A stretch of 64,000 bases of DNA from positions 186,001-250,000 of the forward strand of contig JBAJFE010000038.1 in the NCBI GenBank assembly GCA_037903355.1, given 5' to 3'. The position numbers and the translations under genes are program-made. Source of the stretch: Trichuris trichiura (Eukaryota > Nematoda > Enoplea > Trichinellida > Trichuridae). Positions 24,247-35,438 of the stretch are shown piece after piece; the stretch's first letter is position 1; every line of letters starts with the position of its first letter. The notes under the pieces were generated by a model. That model was not told the origin of the DNA and searched no databases. It saw only the letters and a program-made list of their open reading frames with translations.

Positions 24247-24582
24247 TTTTGACTAAGTCTAAAAGATAAAAACAACCCAATGACAACATACGTACAAGAA
24301 GCGGTATAAGCAGTCTAGCGGTCTGCAAGGCATACGCGAAAGGGCAGGAGATTCTGCTGACGCCACGTCGACAAAGCAACGCAACTACTAGAGAAAAGAC
24401 GGCGGATTAATAAGGCAAGCGACAAACGGACAACATCTTCGTTACGAACGGCAATACCCATCATCCCATAAAGGCAAACGAAAACACGTTGCGTTACGAT
24501 ACCAAGACGTATGACAGGGTTAAACAAACCTGCATACTGTATTACTGTAGCTTCTAGTCGATGGAATCGAACGCTGTCAGCA
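24247..24582. promoter_or_regulatory. Divergent intergenic region between hnRNP and Bicaudal-D
   Basis: 336 bp separate the start codons of two divergently transcribed conserved genes, so both promoters and 5' UTRs must lie here or overlap. No TATA box or other specific element was recognised. Confidence 0.5.
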
Positions 24583-27500
24583 ATGGAAGAAGGGGAGTTG
24601 AGTGCCGATGGTTTGGATAAGCTGAAAAGAGAAGTCAGCCGTTTAACCTGCGAGCTCGATGAAGCAAATCATCAGAAAATTCAAGCGGCCCAATACGGCC
24701 TGCAGGTGTTGGAGGAGAAGCAACTGTTGCAAGCCAAGTTGGAGGAACTTGAAAATTCCTACGAATTAAACAAACAGGAGCTAGTGATTGCCAAAGAGGT
24801 AGGAATGACGTTTTCAGGCGAACCAAAGAAATCACCTTATCTAATGTTTCACCGATAACCCGTCGAGTCTACCGTTTTGATTATGCGATGACTTGGTTGT
24901 TCTTGCTTCAAAGCTTATTAGAACTAAATGGCGATTGAAATTTTTGATTTGCTAAGTTTGATCAGACTTTTGCGTTGTTGGTCAAAATTTAATTAGCTCT
25001 GAAAGTCATATTGAAAGTATTAATGGAATGATCGCTGCTAATGCATTATAATACTATTCTTCATTCAGTCCATGCGGCGGTGACAATACAAATTTAGGCG
25101 TTAAGTCACTATCAAGCGCAGAACAAGGAAGTTGCAAAGCATGGTGTCCAACACGAAGAAATATTACTCGCCGAGACGGCAAGTCGGGAATCAGAGTTGC
25201 TTGTGCAAATCAGCTGCCTTGAGCAGGATTTCAAATCCTCGAGCCAGGTTTGCAAATGCTGTTTAGCTTTTGTTCTCCCTTAGTATACAGAGTTTCCGTT
25301 TCAGGAGCTTTCTCGTTGTAAGTCGGAGTTGCAGCAGTTGCAGGAGCTGCAGGATGCTCTCAAGACGGAAAAACAAGTTTTGGACGGTCAAGCACGTGCA
25401 ATGAAAAAGGAAATAGAGGAGATGAAATTGCGGGAGCAACGAATGATCGGCGAGTATTCCGAACTAGAGGAAGAGAATGTCATGTTACAAAAGCAGGCAA
25501 GTAGTTCATATGGTGCAATAATGTAAAGACTTTCCACTGCAATTTATGTTTCAAATTTTTTGCAAAATTTTTCCGTCAAGTAGTATGAATAATGGCATAT
25601 TCTAGGCGGCACTCGAAGCTGTTTTATTACTTTCCCTACTGGTATCCATGGCGACAATCTTCTAAAGTCAATTTATGATCTGTAACTTCGTTGTACACTT
25701 GGTTAGCTCCCTGTTAACTTAAACAGAAGTATAGCGACTTTTCGTCCAGTTAAAGAACTTGTAACTTGATGAGTCAGGTAGCAGAGGTAGACTAATTTAT
25801 TGACGGAAGCTATGATTGTTCAATGTACAATCGCGCAGGCATTCGACTAATTGCAAGGGAGCAGAACTAATCAGTGACGCAGGAATCGATGATTGAAAAA
25901 CGGGTTATATGCCTTGCTGCAATCTGGTTTCACCTTGCGGGTATGTTACCCATCGCTTTCTTACGTCTTCATAGTGAACTTGCAAAAGCCAAAGCGCGCC
26001 TTCAGATTGACACATGTCTCCAAGCAAGTGGACTGCCTCGGTAAACGAGTAGGAAAGTAATCAGTCGACGAGAAAGAAGTGCGATCTTGCGCGTTTTCGA
26101 ATTCCTTGCGGTTGCGAATCTGGTCAAACCTGTTTTTGTTTAAGATAGGGGAGTGAAAATAAGGAAAATGACGAAAGTTTAATGACTAGTTTCGGCGATA
26201 TAAGTTTTTCTTATTTGTTTCCAATATCGTTTAGCACCATCTATTGAAGAGAGTTCGTTCAAGAAGATTCAGCATTAGAATTTTCTTTCTGGCAAGTATA
26301 ATTAGCATTCTCAATTAGGGCGCAGCTTTTAAAATAAATTAACGGAGAAACTGAGAAGAGAAAAGCAAAATGTTTGATTCTGTTGATGGTATTTTGTAGA
26401 GGTTCCTTGTGGAAACGGAAAAATGTACACTTTACCAAAGCAACTAAAAGCCGCACAGAGTGTCTGGCACCTCTGTTACTTCATTGACTTTCATTTAGTT
26501 GAGCAATTTTAAAGTTATCGCGAACACTCTATTTTTATTTCTGCCTTAATATGCCGCCCTTTGAGTAACTTGCATATTTAGAATTCATTTCGTTAAAGTA
26601 TGGATGTTATCTTCAGCACTTCTCCCACCGTCATAAAGATTTATGAACTTGACCTTTTTTCTGGCATAGTTCTTGAACTCTGATGGCAGAGTGAAGTGTT
26701 CATAATCAGAAAAATTGGTACTTGCTGAATGAGCAAAGCGAAGTGCCTGTTGAAATGCGGATTGTTCGTAAACCTTCCAATTAGAAACCGAACTAGCGAA
26801 TCGTCAGCTTCATACTAAAACCTTTAAATTGTTCTCTCCGCATTCGTTGTAGAGGATAGTTTTTGCATTTCATGTTCAGCTGCTTATGCGTTTGTAGATA
26901 CTTCTATTTCGTTCTCCCGCGTATTGTTCTTTTATGGCACTATGCAAGAGTGCATTCTGGAAAGCGTTCTATAGTTAAATAAGTGGAAAAATAATTCGTT
27001 CTACGTATATCAAAGGTAAATGAGTCTATGAGACAAGCGAAATGTCTGTGTGCTCGATAGCATAGAGAGCTAATTGTTCTCCCATTCAACATTAATACAG
27101 CTAACGTTCCCCTGACTAACGAAGGTTCGTGAGGATAAATTGTAAGGCGAAAATTTGTAAGTCGAAGAAGCGATTGCCATTCTTTAACGTAGAAAGCGGT
27201 TTTAAGTAAACCTGGTCTCCAGAAAACAGTCTGGCATGCGTTAGTGACTGGGGGGTAAAACGCAAGGAAACACGCAGAGCAATAATGGGTAGTAAAAATA
27301 GCAAAGGCGCCAGCGACAAAAATAGGTTTTAAGTAAAAACAACTTGCATAGGGTGTGTCTGTCTCTGCGGAAGATGACTGCCGCGCATCTTCGGCTGCTG
27401 CTCTTGCCTTGATTTGCTTGCCACAACAATGAAGAAAAATAGTTCGAGAAAGAGCGGGTATAGTTGAGAACTATACAGATTTGCTACCAGCGCTCCTTGT

Positions 27501-30500
27501 TCTTCTGTCAGTAGCATGGCAGATCTCTTGACGAATTCGCATAAGGGGACCATCTCCTTCGTGAAAGTGAACTTTCGTAAAGCGCGGGATACTTGTAATT
27601 TGGTTAAAGTTAGTTAAACTTATCGTACATTCTGCGTTGCGCAGTAGTGGTCAGACTATTTATTTTCTGGATTAAAGAAAGGGGAGGTTATTCCTGTTGG
27701 AATAGCCGCGAGAATGATTGTTTTTAGTTATGTAGAATGTTTGTCCGTGGGCTTGAAAAAAACAGGAGAAAATTTTGCCGTCTTCAAGATGAACTTTCAA
27801 AAGGTGATGAAAACTTGCTGTGAAGGTGCCACGCACGTGTAACTTGCCCATTGGAAACGCAAGTTTTGGAAAAATGTAACTTTTTTTGCCTGTGCTTCAA
27901 GAGTTTGTATTCACTGTTTGGTTCAGTTGACGGAAAGTGTGTAAGCACTAAGAGGTAGTCGATGCCTACTTTGTTCCGTTGATCGATTGTACTGAACAAC
28001 TGCACCTTGTAAAGCTATTTACAGCTAGACGTGGCATTTCTGTTCTTTCGCTTTGTTAAGTAATTACTTAGTACCGCGCGTCTAAAAATGCAGGATATGT
28101 AACGGCAGGTTGCATACATGTACATGGGAGGCTGCTGTTTGTTTTACATAGAAATCTGACGCAGGAATGTTTTGTCTAGAGGTTCTGTAGCACACAGTGT
28201 GAGTTCACTTATGAGGCACATGTATATTGTTGGCTTGATGCCTGGAGCTGTTAAGGAAGTTGCGTGTTCTGACGTCAATATCAGTTGGACCTTGATTTTC
28301 AATCTAACGCTTGCAGATGTTGGCTTCCATCCAGGGAACGCTCGATTAATCGAAGATTGACCGTTCATGCTAAAGTTAAAGGAGCGCAAGTCCTAATGCC
28401 TTTGGCTGACAAAATGACTAACAACTCCTGAGCCATACGAGGTAAGATTTCTCGATGGGCTGATCGGCTGCCGAAGCTTTTACAATTTACGCTTCTCTTT
28501 TTTGGGATTTTTAATTTTTCAACCTTTCATTTTCCCGCGAATACCATTTGTTGAATTCCTTATCTTCGCCTACGATGCACGAATGCCGGTATTGTTCTGC
28601 CAGCGCTTCCTGTATTATTGTTCTTCCTAGTGTTTACGGTCGGCTGGCTGCCAATTTTCCATTGGCGAAATGTTTATTAGCCTTTTTAGGATGAAAGGTC
28701 AAGGTAGAAATAGAATAATCAATATTCACGTCTTTGGTTACTATAAATGTGACGGTAGGTCAGCCGGGATAGCAAGAAAAGTGTTTCTCTTGCTTTTCTT
28801 TGTCGCCGTATTGATTAGCCCTTATTGCGAAGTTTCGTTGCCATTCGTTTCTGCGGGCTTCCTTGTTTACTTAAAGAGAGCGCTCGCATACCGATCCACT
28901 TGAAGAGTCGTTTGATCAATTTTGTCATCTGCTATTTCCTAAGAAGGTGACGAAGAACGTTTCTACTCGTTATCGAACTTTGATGAGCAGCAGACTTGAG
29001 ATCGTCATGTCTGATTGTGAATCGTCTTCTCAAATGAGCGGTGATGACCTGTCTCTGTAAAAATGCCTATGGCGTTTTGTATGGTTTGGCATTCGAAAGA
29101 AATTGAATTCACACCAGAAATACAATCGTCTGTTAAAATATGTGTGGCTCATTTGTTTATCATTCTACGTTTGCATTAGTTTTAAGTGAGTGCCGGTTAT
29201 TTGTCTTCTGGGGAACAGACACAGTGTAACAAAGCATTTTTGGAGGTCCTCTTCCTTCACTCTGAGCGTTGAAGATAGGTGTATGCTCTGCCGTATTGGT
29301 GAGGTATCGAGAAAGCCGCAATTAGGTAGTGAGCTACCTTGCCCTATGAATTTAAAGATTAAAGAAGTTTCTCTCTTGTTTTTTGTAGCGATATATCGTC
29401 AACAAGGCGTATGTTTGGATATGAAATCCTTTTAACTTTTTGTTACCTGAGCCCACTTAAAGCTTGACTTTATAACTTATCCATCTGGTATGTGAAGACC
29501 ATACTAAACGTCTGTGTATTTTGCGTCTTCTAATATTATTTAATATTCGATGGTATGATTTAGATCGAAGCATTTACACGGAGAAAGGCATAGCGATCTG
29601 TAAGTTATGAGAGCCTCTTCGCGATAGGCGCATCTCCCATAGATTTACCAGCGATAGCCAAATTTGAGTTACTACATTATTGATTGTTTTCATAATGAAA
29701 AAACTTTATTACGGATCGGTTCCCGTTTATGTATATTAAAGATACTCCGGAGCTTTCGGGTCATTCGAGACCCGTCATCAGCGGTCTAAAAGTTGCTCCG
29801 GAGTATATCTTTTATATACATAAACGGGAACCGATCCGTAATAAAGTTTTTTCATTATGAAAATATATGGTCCCGTACCAAGACACCACGTTTTCAAAAT
29901 TATTGATTGTTTTATTAATGACTTAAAATTTAATTTCTCTTTACAGTGTTATTTCATAGTTGGTCTTTTGGTTCACAGGTTTGGCCTTTTTGATGTATCT
30001 TTCAATAAACTTCAAAGTGCCCTACCAACGAATGGATGAGCAAATTGTTAGAGAAAATACAGAACAAACTAGCTAAATTCTAGCGATATACGCGAATTGG
30101 GTTAGTGAGGTATGCGCTGCGCTAATTATTAAATTCCAATGCTGCGCCCTACCCAACTAATCAAACACCCATTGTTCCCATGTGCTATTTAACCCCCTTA
30201 CCGAATAAACACTTTCTCCTTTACAGTGCTGACAACGGAACAAGAGCAGTTCCGAAACGTACGGTGCAGAATTGTTCTGTATTTTCTCTGTGTCTGACTA
30301 TGGAACAACTTGTTCATCCGTTCGTTGGTAGGGCACTTTGAAGTTTGTTGAAAGATACATCAAACAGGCCAACCCTGTGAACCAAAAGACCAACTATGAA
30401 ACAACCGAAGCCTGTTAAAAGACACCCCGTCTTTCGAAATTACAGTGTTATATGCAATGTTAAGTGGCGTTTTTAACCTTTAGTTGTATTTAAAATCGCT

Positions 30501-33500
30501 GTTTCAAAATATTTTGCGCGAACTGATAGTAATAGAAGCGAAATATGAGTAGAATGCGATTGCTTCGTTGTTTGACGTCCCGATTTTAAAATCTACTTGA
30601 AAGTCGAAAGTCATTCTTCATTTTTGGCTCATATTCGGCTTTTTTCTTTGTAACGCCGTGACGAAGCAACACTTTGACGACCATGGAGTGCAGCTTTGTT
30701 TTGCCTTTTCTAACAGGCAAAGCTTGCTGTTAAGTGCCGGTACTGTTTATCCGTTTTGCAATTCCTGACATAGCTAAAAATCTTTCCTCGTTGGTCCGTC
30801 GTCGGTCAAGCTTAATTGACCTGACAGATAGGTATCGACGGAAACAGAATGTCCGCTCACGTCAAATCGTCAGACAAACCTTTGTCCCTCTTTTTATTAA
30901 TAACTAACTCTCGTAAGCGCCCTTATCTGATGCTGTTTGTTTATAGAGGGATCACGTTTTGTTCCAAACATTTAATTAACCTTTTTGGTCTAGCAAGGTG
31001 GATTGTGTAAGTGAATCGGTTATCCCATGTGCACTATTTCCATCATGGCATAGCTAGTTGTGTTAATAGTTCACGATTGGCTACTGGAAATAAAGACTTT
31101 TTCAATTTTTGTTCTGTATAGTTGTCAGTAAAGACGTAAGTCTACTATATGGCAATGTTGGAGTTGGTCTTTTGTACGGAATAACCAGGATCCTGACCTG
31201 AAAACCTACGGTCCCGTACGAAGAAATTATATCTTCAAAAATATGGCAATGTTAAGTTAAATTTTGTTTCTGTGTTGTTTTTTATTTTTGCGTGCTATTA
31301 TGTCTGCCATATTTTTAAAAAATATATATACTTTCTTCCTTCTTCTGTATCTATCTGAAAAATGTCAGTAGTCACTAATTGCGAAAGAAGATTCAGTGTG
31401 TTTTCGTAATTGGAAGTACTGCAAGTTTTACCTGCGAAAAGGGCGTACCATACTGTATCTTCAATAATGAAAACCTACACGCCCACTTCCAGGCATCCTA
31501 TATTCAGGATGTTTTATCTGTTCGTTTTTAACATGATTGCCTAGTAACTCGGTGTGATCGCATAGGCCAGCACAGTTCATTTGACTCAAAACTACTTAAT
31601 GAAGTGACGTAATACGGGATCTTTCGTCATGGTTATGTAAGTTTTCAACAACGTCTTAAGGCGGTAATACCAAGGTCAGACATATCCCGAAGCCTATAAA
31701 ACGGGCCCATGTAACTAACATGCTTGAATAAGTTAGACTATTTAACGTGAAATTCCAAAATGAAGTGAACTTTTTCATAGCCAGATTTCATGCCATCTTG
31801 ATTTTCTTTGTATCGCGTAGTTCCAACGCTGGGGCACCTATTTTCTTTTCAATAAGTAATTTCATTTTTTTTTCAACATTAAGAAGGGTAGTATCTCTAT
31901 CTCTCTTTTGCAGTTACAAGTAGTAACACTGCAATCCTACTCGAGCTTATACTGTAAGTTGTTTGATACGCAAATCTTAAAATTATGTTGTGTTAGTATA
32001 TATATATTGGCAATTGCGGAATATTTTGTCCGGAGCATGATAAACTTACGAGCGGTCATGGAAACAGCATTGTTTTTGTTTTCTGCTTATTAGGAATCCT
32101 AATCTTTCGGTTCATGGTGAGGTCATACTGGTGTTGTCAACCAGTTTACTGAACTTGTGCGCCAATAACTATGTGTGACATTGATGAAATTACGTTGGTC
32201 CCATATTAAGTGTCCTTGTCCTTTGCCACTTGTGTTTGCCTTTTGCATGCACAGTGAACAGAGTATGTTATGACGGTTAGCCTGGCAAGTATCAGTGTGA
32301 TTTTTGGAGGTGCTGCCTATCTTGCGGCATTTTTTCAGGTGAATATTCTATTTAGTTTTGCTATATTATAATTATAAATTAAGGAGAGTATAATCTGTGA
32401 ATTGTTACTTCCAAATTATGTAAATTTTTTCTTTACGACGTATTTGCAATTTCTAAATAAACACTTGGGGTTTGAAGTGCTAATGGGATTTGTGCCATAT
32501 GTACGCTAAGCTTCTTTTGTCTTAGTAACGCCGCTGTGTGTAGCATATCGCCTGCTCTCATCTAGGCCTCGATATCAGTTGTAGCGCTGAGTTATGTGCA
32601 GCACTCTTGCTTTCTTCGTACCTGAAAGACGTCGTCATGATGGAACTAGGATTTGTGTTCTTAATTGACACCGACTTACAGGGCTTAATCTTTGCTAGAT
32701 GGTTGATGTTTCGTTAGTAGACTAACCTCATGTTAGTCTTCAGATTTTTTTTAACCTTCTTACGTACGGTTAAAATTGGGGGTTATGACCTTGCCTTAAT
32801 GGTGTCACTGCGCCTTCAGGACAGCGCAGCGTCATGAATTTTTAAACGTGCGTGCTTTTTTTGTTGCTGAACTTTCATAGCTGCTATTCACTGTTCTTGC
32901 TTTTGAGTATAAAACATGTTGTTTTGTAATACTGCCATTTTAGAAGTCAGCTGTGTTGTTTTTGCTGTTTTGGGAAGAAAGGCTGCTACTGCGCATAATG
33001 TTATTATTTCTTAAAGTATGTATCGCTTTTTGCTACCGCTCCTTTTTTCAGTTGTCGTCCGCGCGTTCGGCTCAGATCGACATCGATTCAGTGAAATATG
33101 AGCTGGAGAGGATCCATGACGAGGCACAGTTGTTGCGTTTTCAAAAGGATGAATCTGCTAAGCTTAGGGAGATTGCCGAAAAGCAGGTCGAAGAAGCCTT
33201 GCATTCTTTGCAGCAGGAACGTGAGCATCGATTGGCACTGAAGAAGGAGCTCGACGAGCTTAGAAATGCTGAAAACTTAAACTCAAATTTGAGTAGTTTG
33301 GCTCACAGCGTCCTTGGGCTTGGACCATTCGACAGTGAAGCTGAGAATGATTCCGTGCTGCGCCAGTTGCAGGCTTCCATAAACGACGAAAACAAAAATG
33401 GGAAGCAAGTTGATTTATTCAGCGAAGTCCACGGTGCGCGTTATGAACAACTTGAATCTCAGTTGAAGTTGGTCAGCAAAGAAAAAGATGAGGCTGAAAG

Positions 33501-35019
33501 CCAGCTACTGGTGATTTCAGAACGAACTTTTTTCAAACCGAGAACTAATGTACTTATTTTTGCAGGAGTTGAAGAAACAAATGAATACAGTGATTGACAC
33601 TATTAATAAGAATGTTATTGACATAATCAGCCTCCTCTGTGATGACGTCACAGGGCATAACAGGATAGGCTTAAGCGATGGTGGTAGTTTGCTTACAGCT
33701 TTGGAAAAAGAGTTCGCGGGTATTATCGAATTGATCAAGCCGTTGCTATCTGTTGGCCAGTCAAAGTTTGACGTTGCATCGTCTAAAACAAAATTTTCCG
33801 AAAGCAACCAGCTCTTGCAAGAGGACTTGAGAACTTTGCTCGTTTATGCAGTTCAGACAAAATGTACCTTGCTGAGCGCTTTGGCAGAGGTTTCTAACGT
33901 GAGCGAAACGTTGGCCCAGTTTTATCATCACGTATGCACTCGGCTTGGTAAGTGTCGTGCGATTGAGAGTAAAGTTCGTTTTTGAAGGTTTAGACGTTTT
34001 AGACATGACTCCTGATCTGGTCATGCTGGATCATACAAAAGAGGCAGGTTTAAGCAAAAGCGAAAGTTTTGAGATTCCCTACGGCGAAGTTACCTTCAAC
34101 GAGTCAATAGGCGGCATCGATGCTGTTCCTGCGTCGTCGAATAAGTCAGAAGATTTTGGGACCTTTATGAATTCAGCCACCGATATCGTGCAGTCACTGA
34201 TGCAGAAATTGAAGTCTGACTACGGAAAAGGTTTAGTAGATGCGGATTTACAGTTCGACCGTGATAAGCGGCCATCGGCATTTCAGGCATGTTTACGCTT
34301 AATTGCAACGAGTTAACGATTTGAAACCATTTAACTTTTAGGTCATTGACATTGTAAAGGATCAAATCTCGTCTCTGACAAAGGCTGTCGATAATGCAAT
34401 ACAGAAAGTTGCTCAGAACGATCAGAGGTCCAGTCATTCTCGTCAGGATATGGAGGAGATGGATCAGCTAAACGTCAGGTTACGTTCGCTGCTCTCTGCG
34501 AAACGCGAGCAGATTGCCACCTTGCGTGCCGTGCTGAGGTCGAATAAGCAAACGGCAGAGACTGTTCTGCAACAATTGAGACAAAGGTACGGTACCGAAA
34601 AGCAGGCGGTGAATGCGACCATGAAGAAACTGCGCGATGAATTGAAAACGCTGAAAGAAGATGCCGCAACCTTTGCTTCTGTGCGTGCAATGTTTACCGC
34701 GCGTTGCAGCGAGTACCAAGCGCAGATAGAAGACTATCAACGGCAGCTGGCAGCTGCTGAGGAAGAAAAGAAAACGGTAAATAGTTTGCTGCGGATGGCG
34801 ATACAGCAGAAGCTGGCACTTACGCAGCGTTTGGAAGATTTGGAAATGGACCGCGAACGCAGTAACATGCGCAGACAGACCGGAGCGAAGACGCAAGCAA
34901 GGTCAGTTAATTCTGGTGGCTCTTCAGCGTCCAGGTCACACTATGGACCATCGGGTCAAAGTGCTCTTGGCGCATCCAGTTTTCGTCCTCTGAGCGTTCG
35001 TCAGCGGCGGGATCACTAA
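24583..35019 (+). CDS. BicD: Bicaudal-D dynein cargo adaptor
   Basis: Coiled-coil adaptor that links dynein-dynactin to cargo (Rab6 vesicles, mRNPs, nuclear pores). Exons: 24583-24798, 25098-25247, 25305-25496, 33052-33510, 33566-33947, 33988-34286, 34342-35019; phases close to give 791 residues (Drosophila BicD 782). The N-terminal CC1 box AAQYGLQVLEEK (35-46) carries the AAxxG motif that binds dynein light intermediate chain. CC1 continues through the YSELEEENVMLQKQ block. CC2 lies near the middle. The C-terminal cargo-binding coil has the family signature LKEDAATF (about 671-678), then RQLAAAEEEKKTVNSLLRMA and QQKLALTQRLEDLEMD, followed by a Ser/Arg-rich tail. Two introns use GC donors: 25497-33051 (CAG|GCAAGT) and 34287-34341 (CAG|GCATGT). 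Both are forced by phase and family alignment. The 7.5-kb intron is full of repeats. EEF1AKMT2 starts 420 bp downstream on the same strand. Confidence 0.95.
27100..27597 (-). mobile_element. Unclassified TE fragment, family shared with 52275-52600
   Basis: Read on the minus strand from 27597 it begins TACAAGTATCCCGCGCTTTACGAA, close to the sequence at 52275 (+). Both then encode a related peptide with C-E-x-V-K, A-M, E-E-Q-x-A-L-V-A-N and S-S-x-L in the same order. Shared termini plus shared broken coding sequence indicate a dispersed DNA element, possibly pogo-like from its TA-CA start. It lies in the large BicD intron. Confidence 0.5.
29697..29856 (-). repeat. Perfect-hairpin Penelope-terminus solo element with hammerhead-like core
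   Basis: Two inverted arms (about 29697-29753 and 29796-29856) share TTATTACGGATCGG, TTCCCGTTTATGTA and CTCCGGAG, and enclose a short core. On the minus strand the core reads CTGATGA (complement of 29775-29781), a GGGTC/GACCC stem and GAAA (complement of 29754-29757). No protein is encoded. It looks like a non-autonomous or deleted derivative of the same Penelope family as 18495-21320, with a diverged arm sequence. It lies in the BicD intron. Confidence 0.75.
29955..30396. repeat. Foldback element with arms of about 110 bp
   Basis: The left arm (about 29955-30066) and right arm (about 30278-30396) are inverted copies sharing CAAACTTCAAAGTGCCCTACC and the TTGGTTCACAGG block. A roughly 200-bp unrelated centre separates them. 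The GCCCTACCAACGAATGGATGA core is common to the foldbacks at 10203 and 36456. The right arm runs into the ATG-led motif at 30396. Confidence 0.72.
30470..33051. other. 3' part of the large BicD intron, repeat-rich
   Basis: No exon was found. Two more copies of the ATG-led repeat motif occur: a CTG-initiated version at 31198 (KTYGPVRRNYIFK) and an ATG-initiated one at 31467 (MKTYTPTSRHPIFR). A good polypyrimidine tract and CAG precede the exon at 33052. Confidence 0.5.
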
Positions 35020-35438
35020 TGCTGTCGGTTGATTTCTTGTTCATTGACGCGTCTTCCCTTCTTTGCCTTTTACTCCCGAGATAATCTCTGTCCTAGACCT
35101 GTCATTCCATGTACTTTTCGCTTTTTTCAATGGTATTAGCGGGTTTTACCGGCCGTTCCACTTTTGCTGTTTGTTGCATTCAACAGACAGCTATTCCTCC
35201 TATCGTTCTTGGTCGTCTACATTCGTCCTTACCGAACTGTCATTATCAATTTCGTTCTAACTGCTTTTTATTTAGATGTATCCTGATCAGATTTGGCCAT
35301 TCTGCTTAATAATAAATAGTTCGTTTCGTCTTTTATCTTCACCTCCCACAATTGTCGCAAAAATTCAGTTTTCGTTAAAAGACTCGTCTCTCCGTGAACT
35401 GTTCTTAACGAATTGCACCGTTGCTGATTATAGTCAGA

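Noticed and set aside
23880..24269. 129-codon plus-strand frame
   Set aside because: It lies antisense to the hnRNP first exon (24116-24246), which joins in phase to RRM1. The plus-strand frame has no domain.
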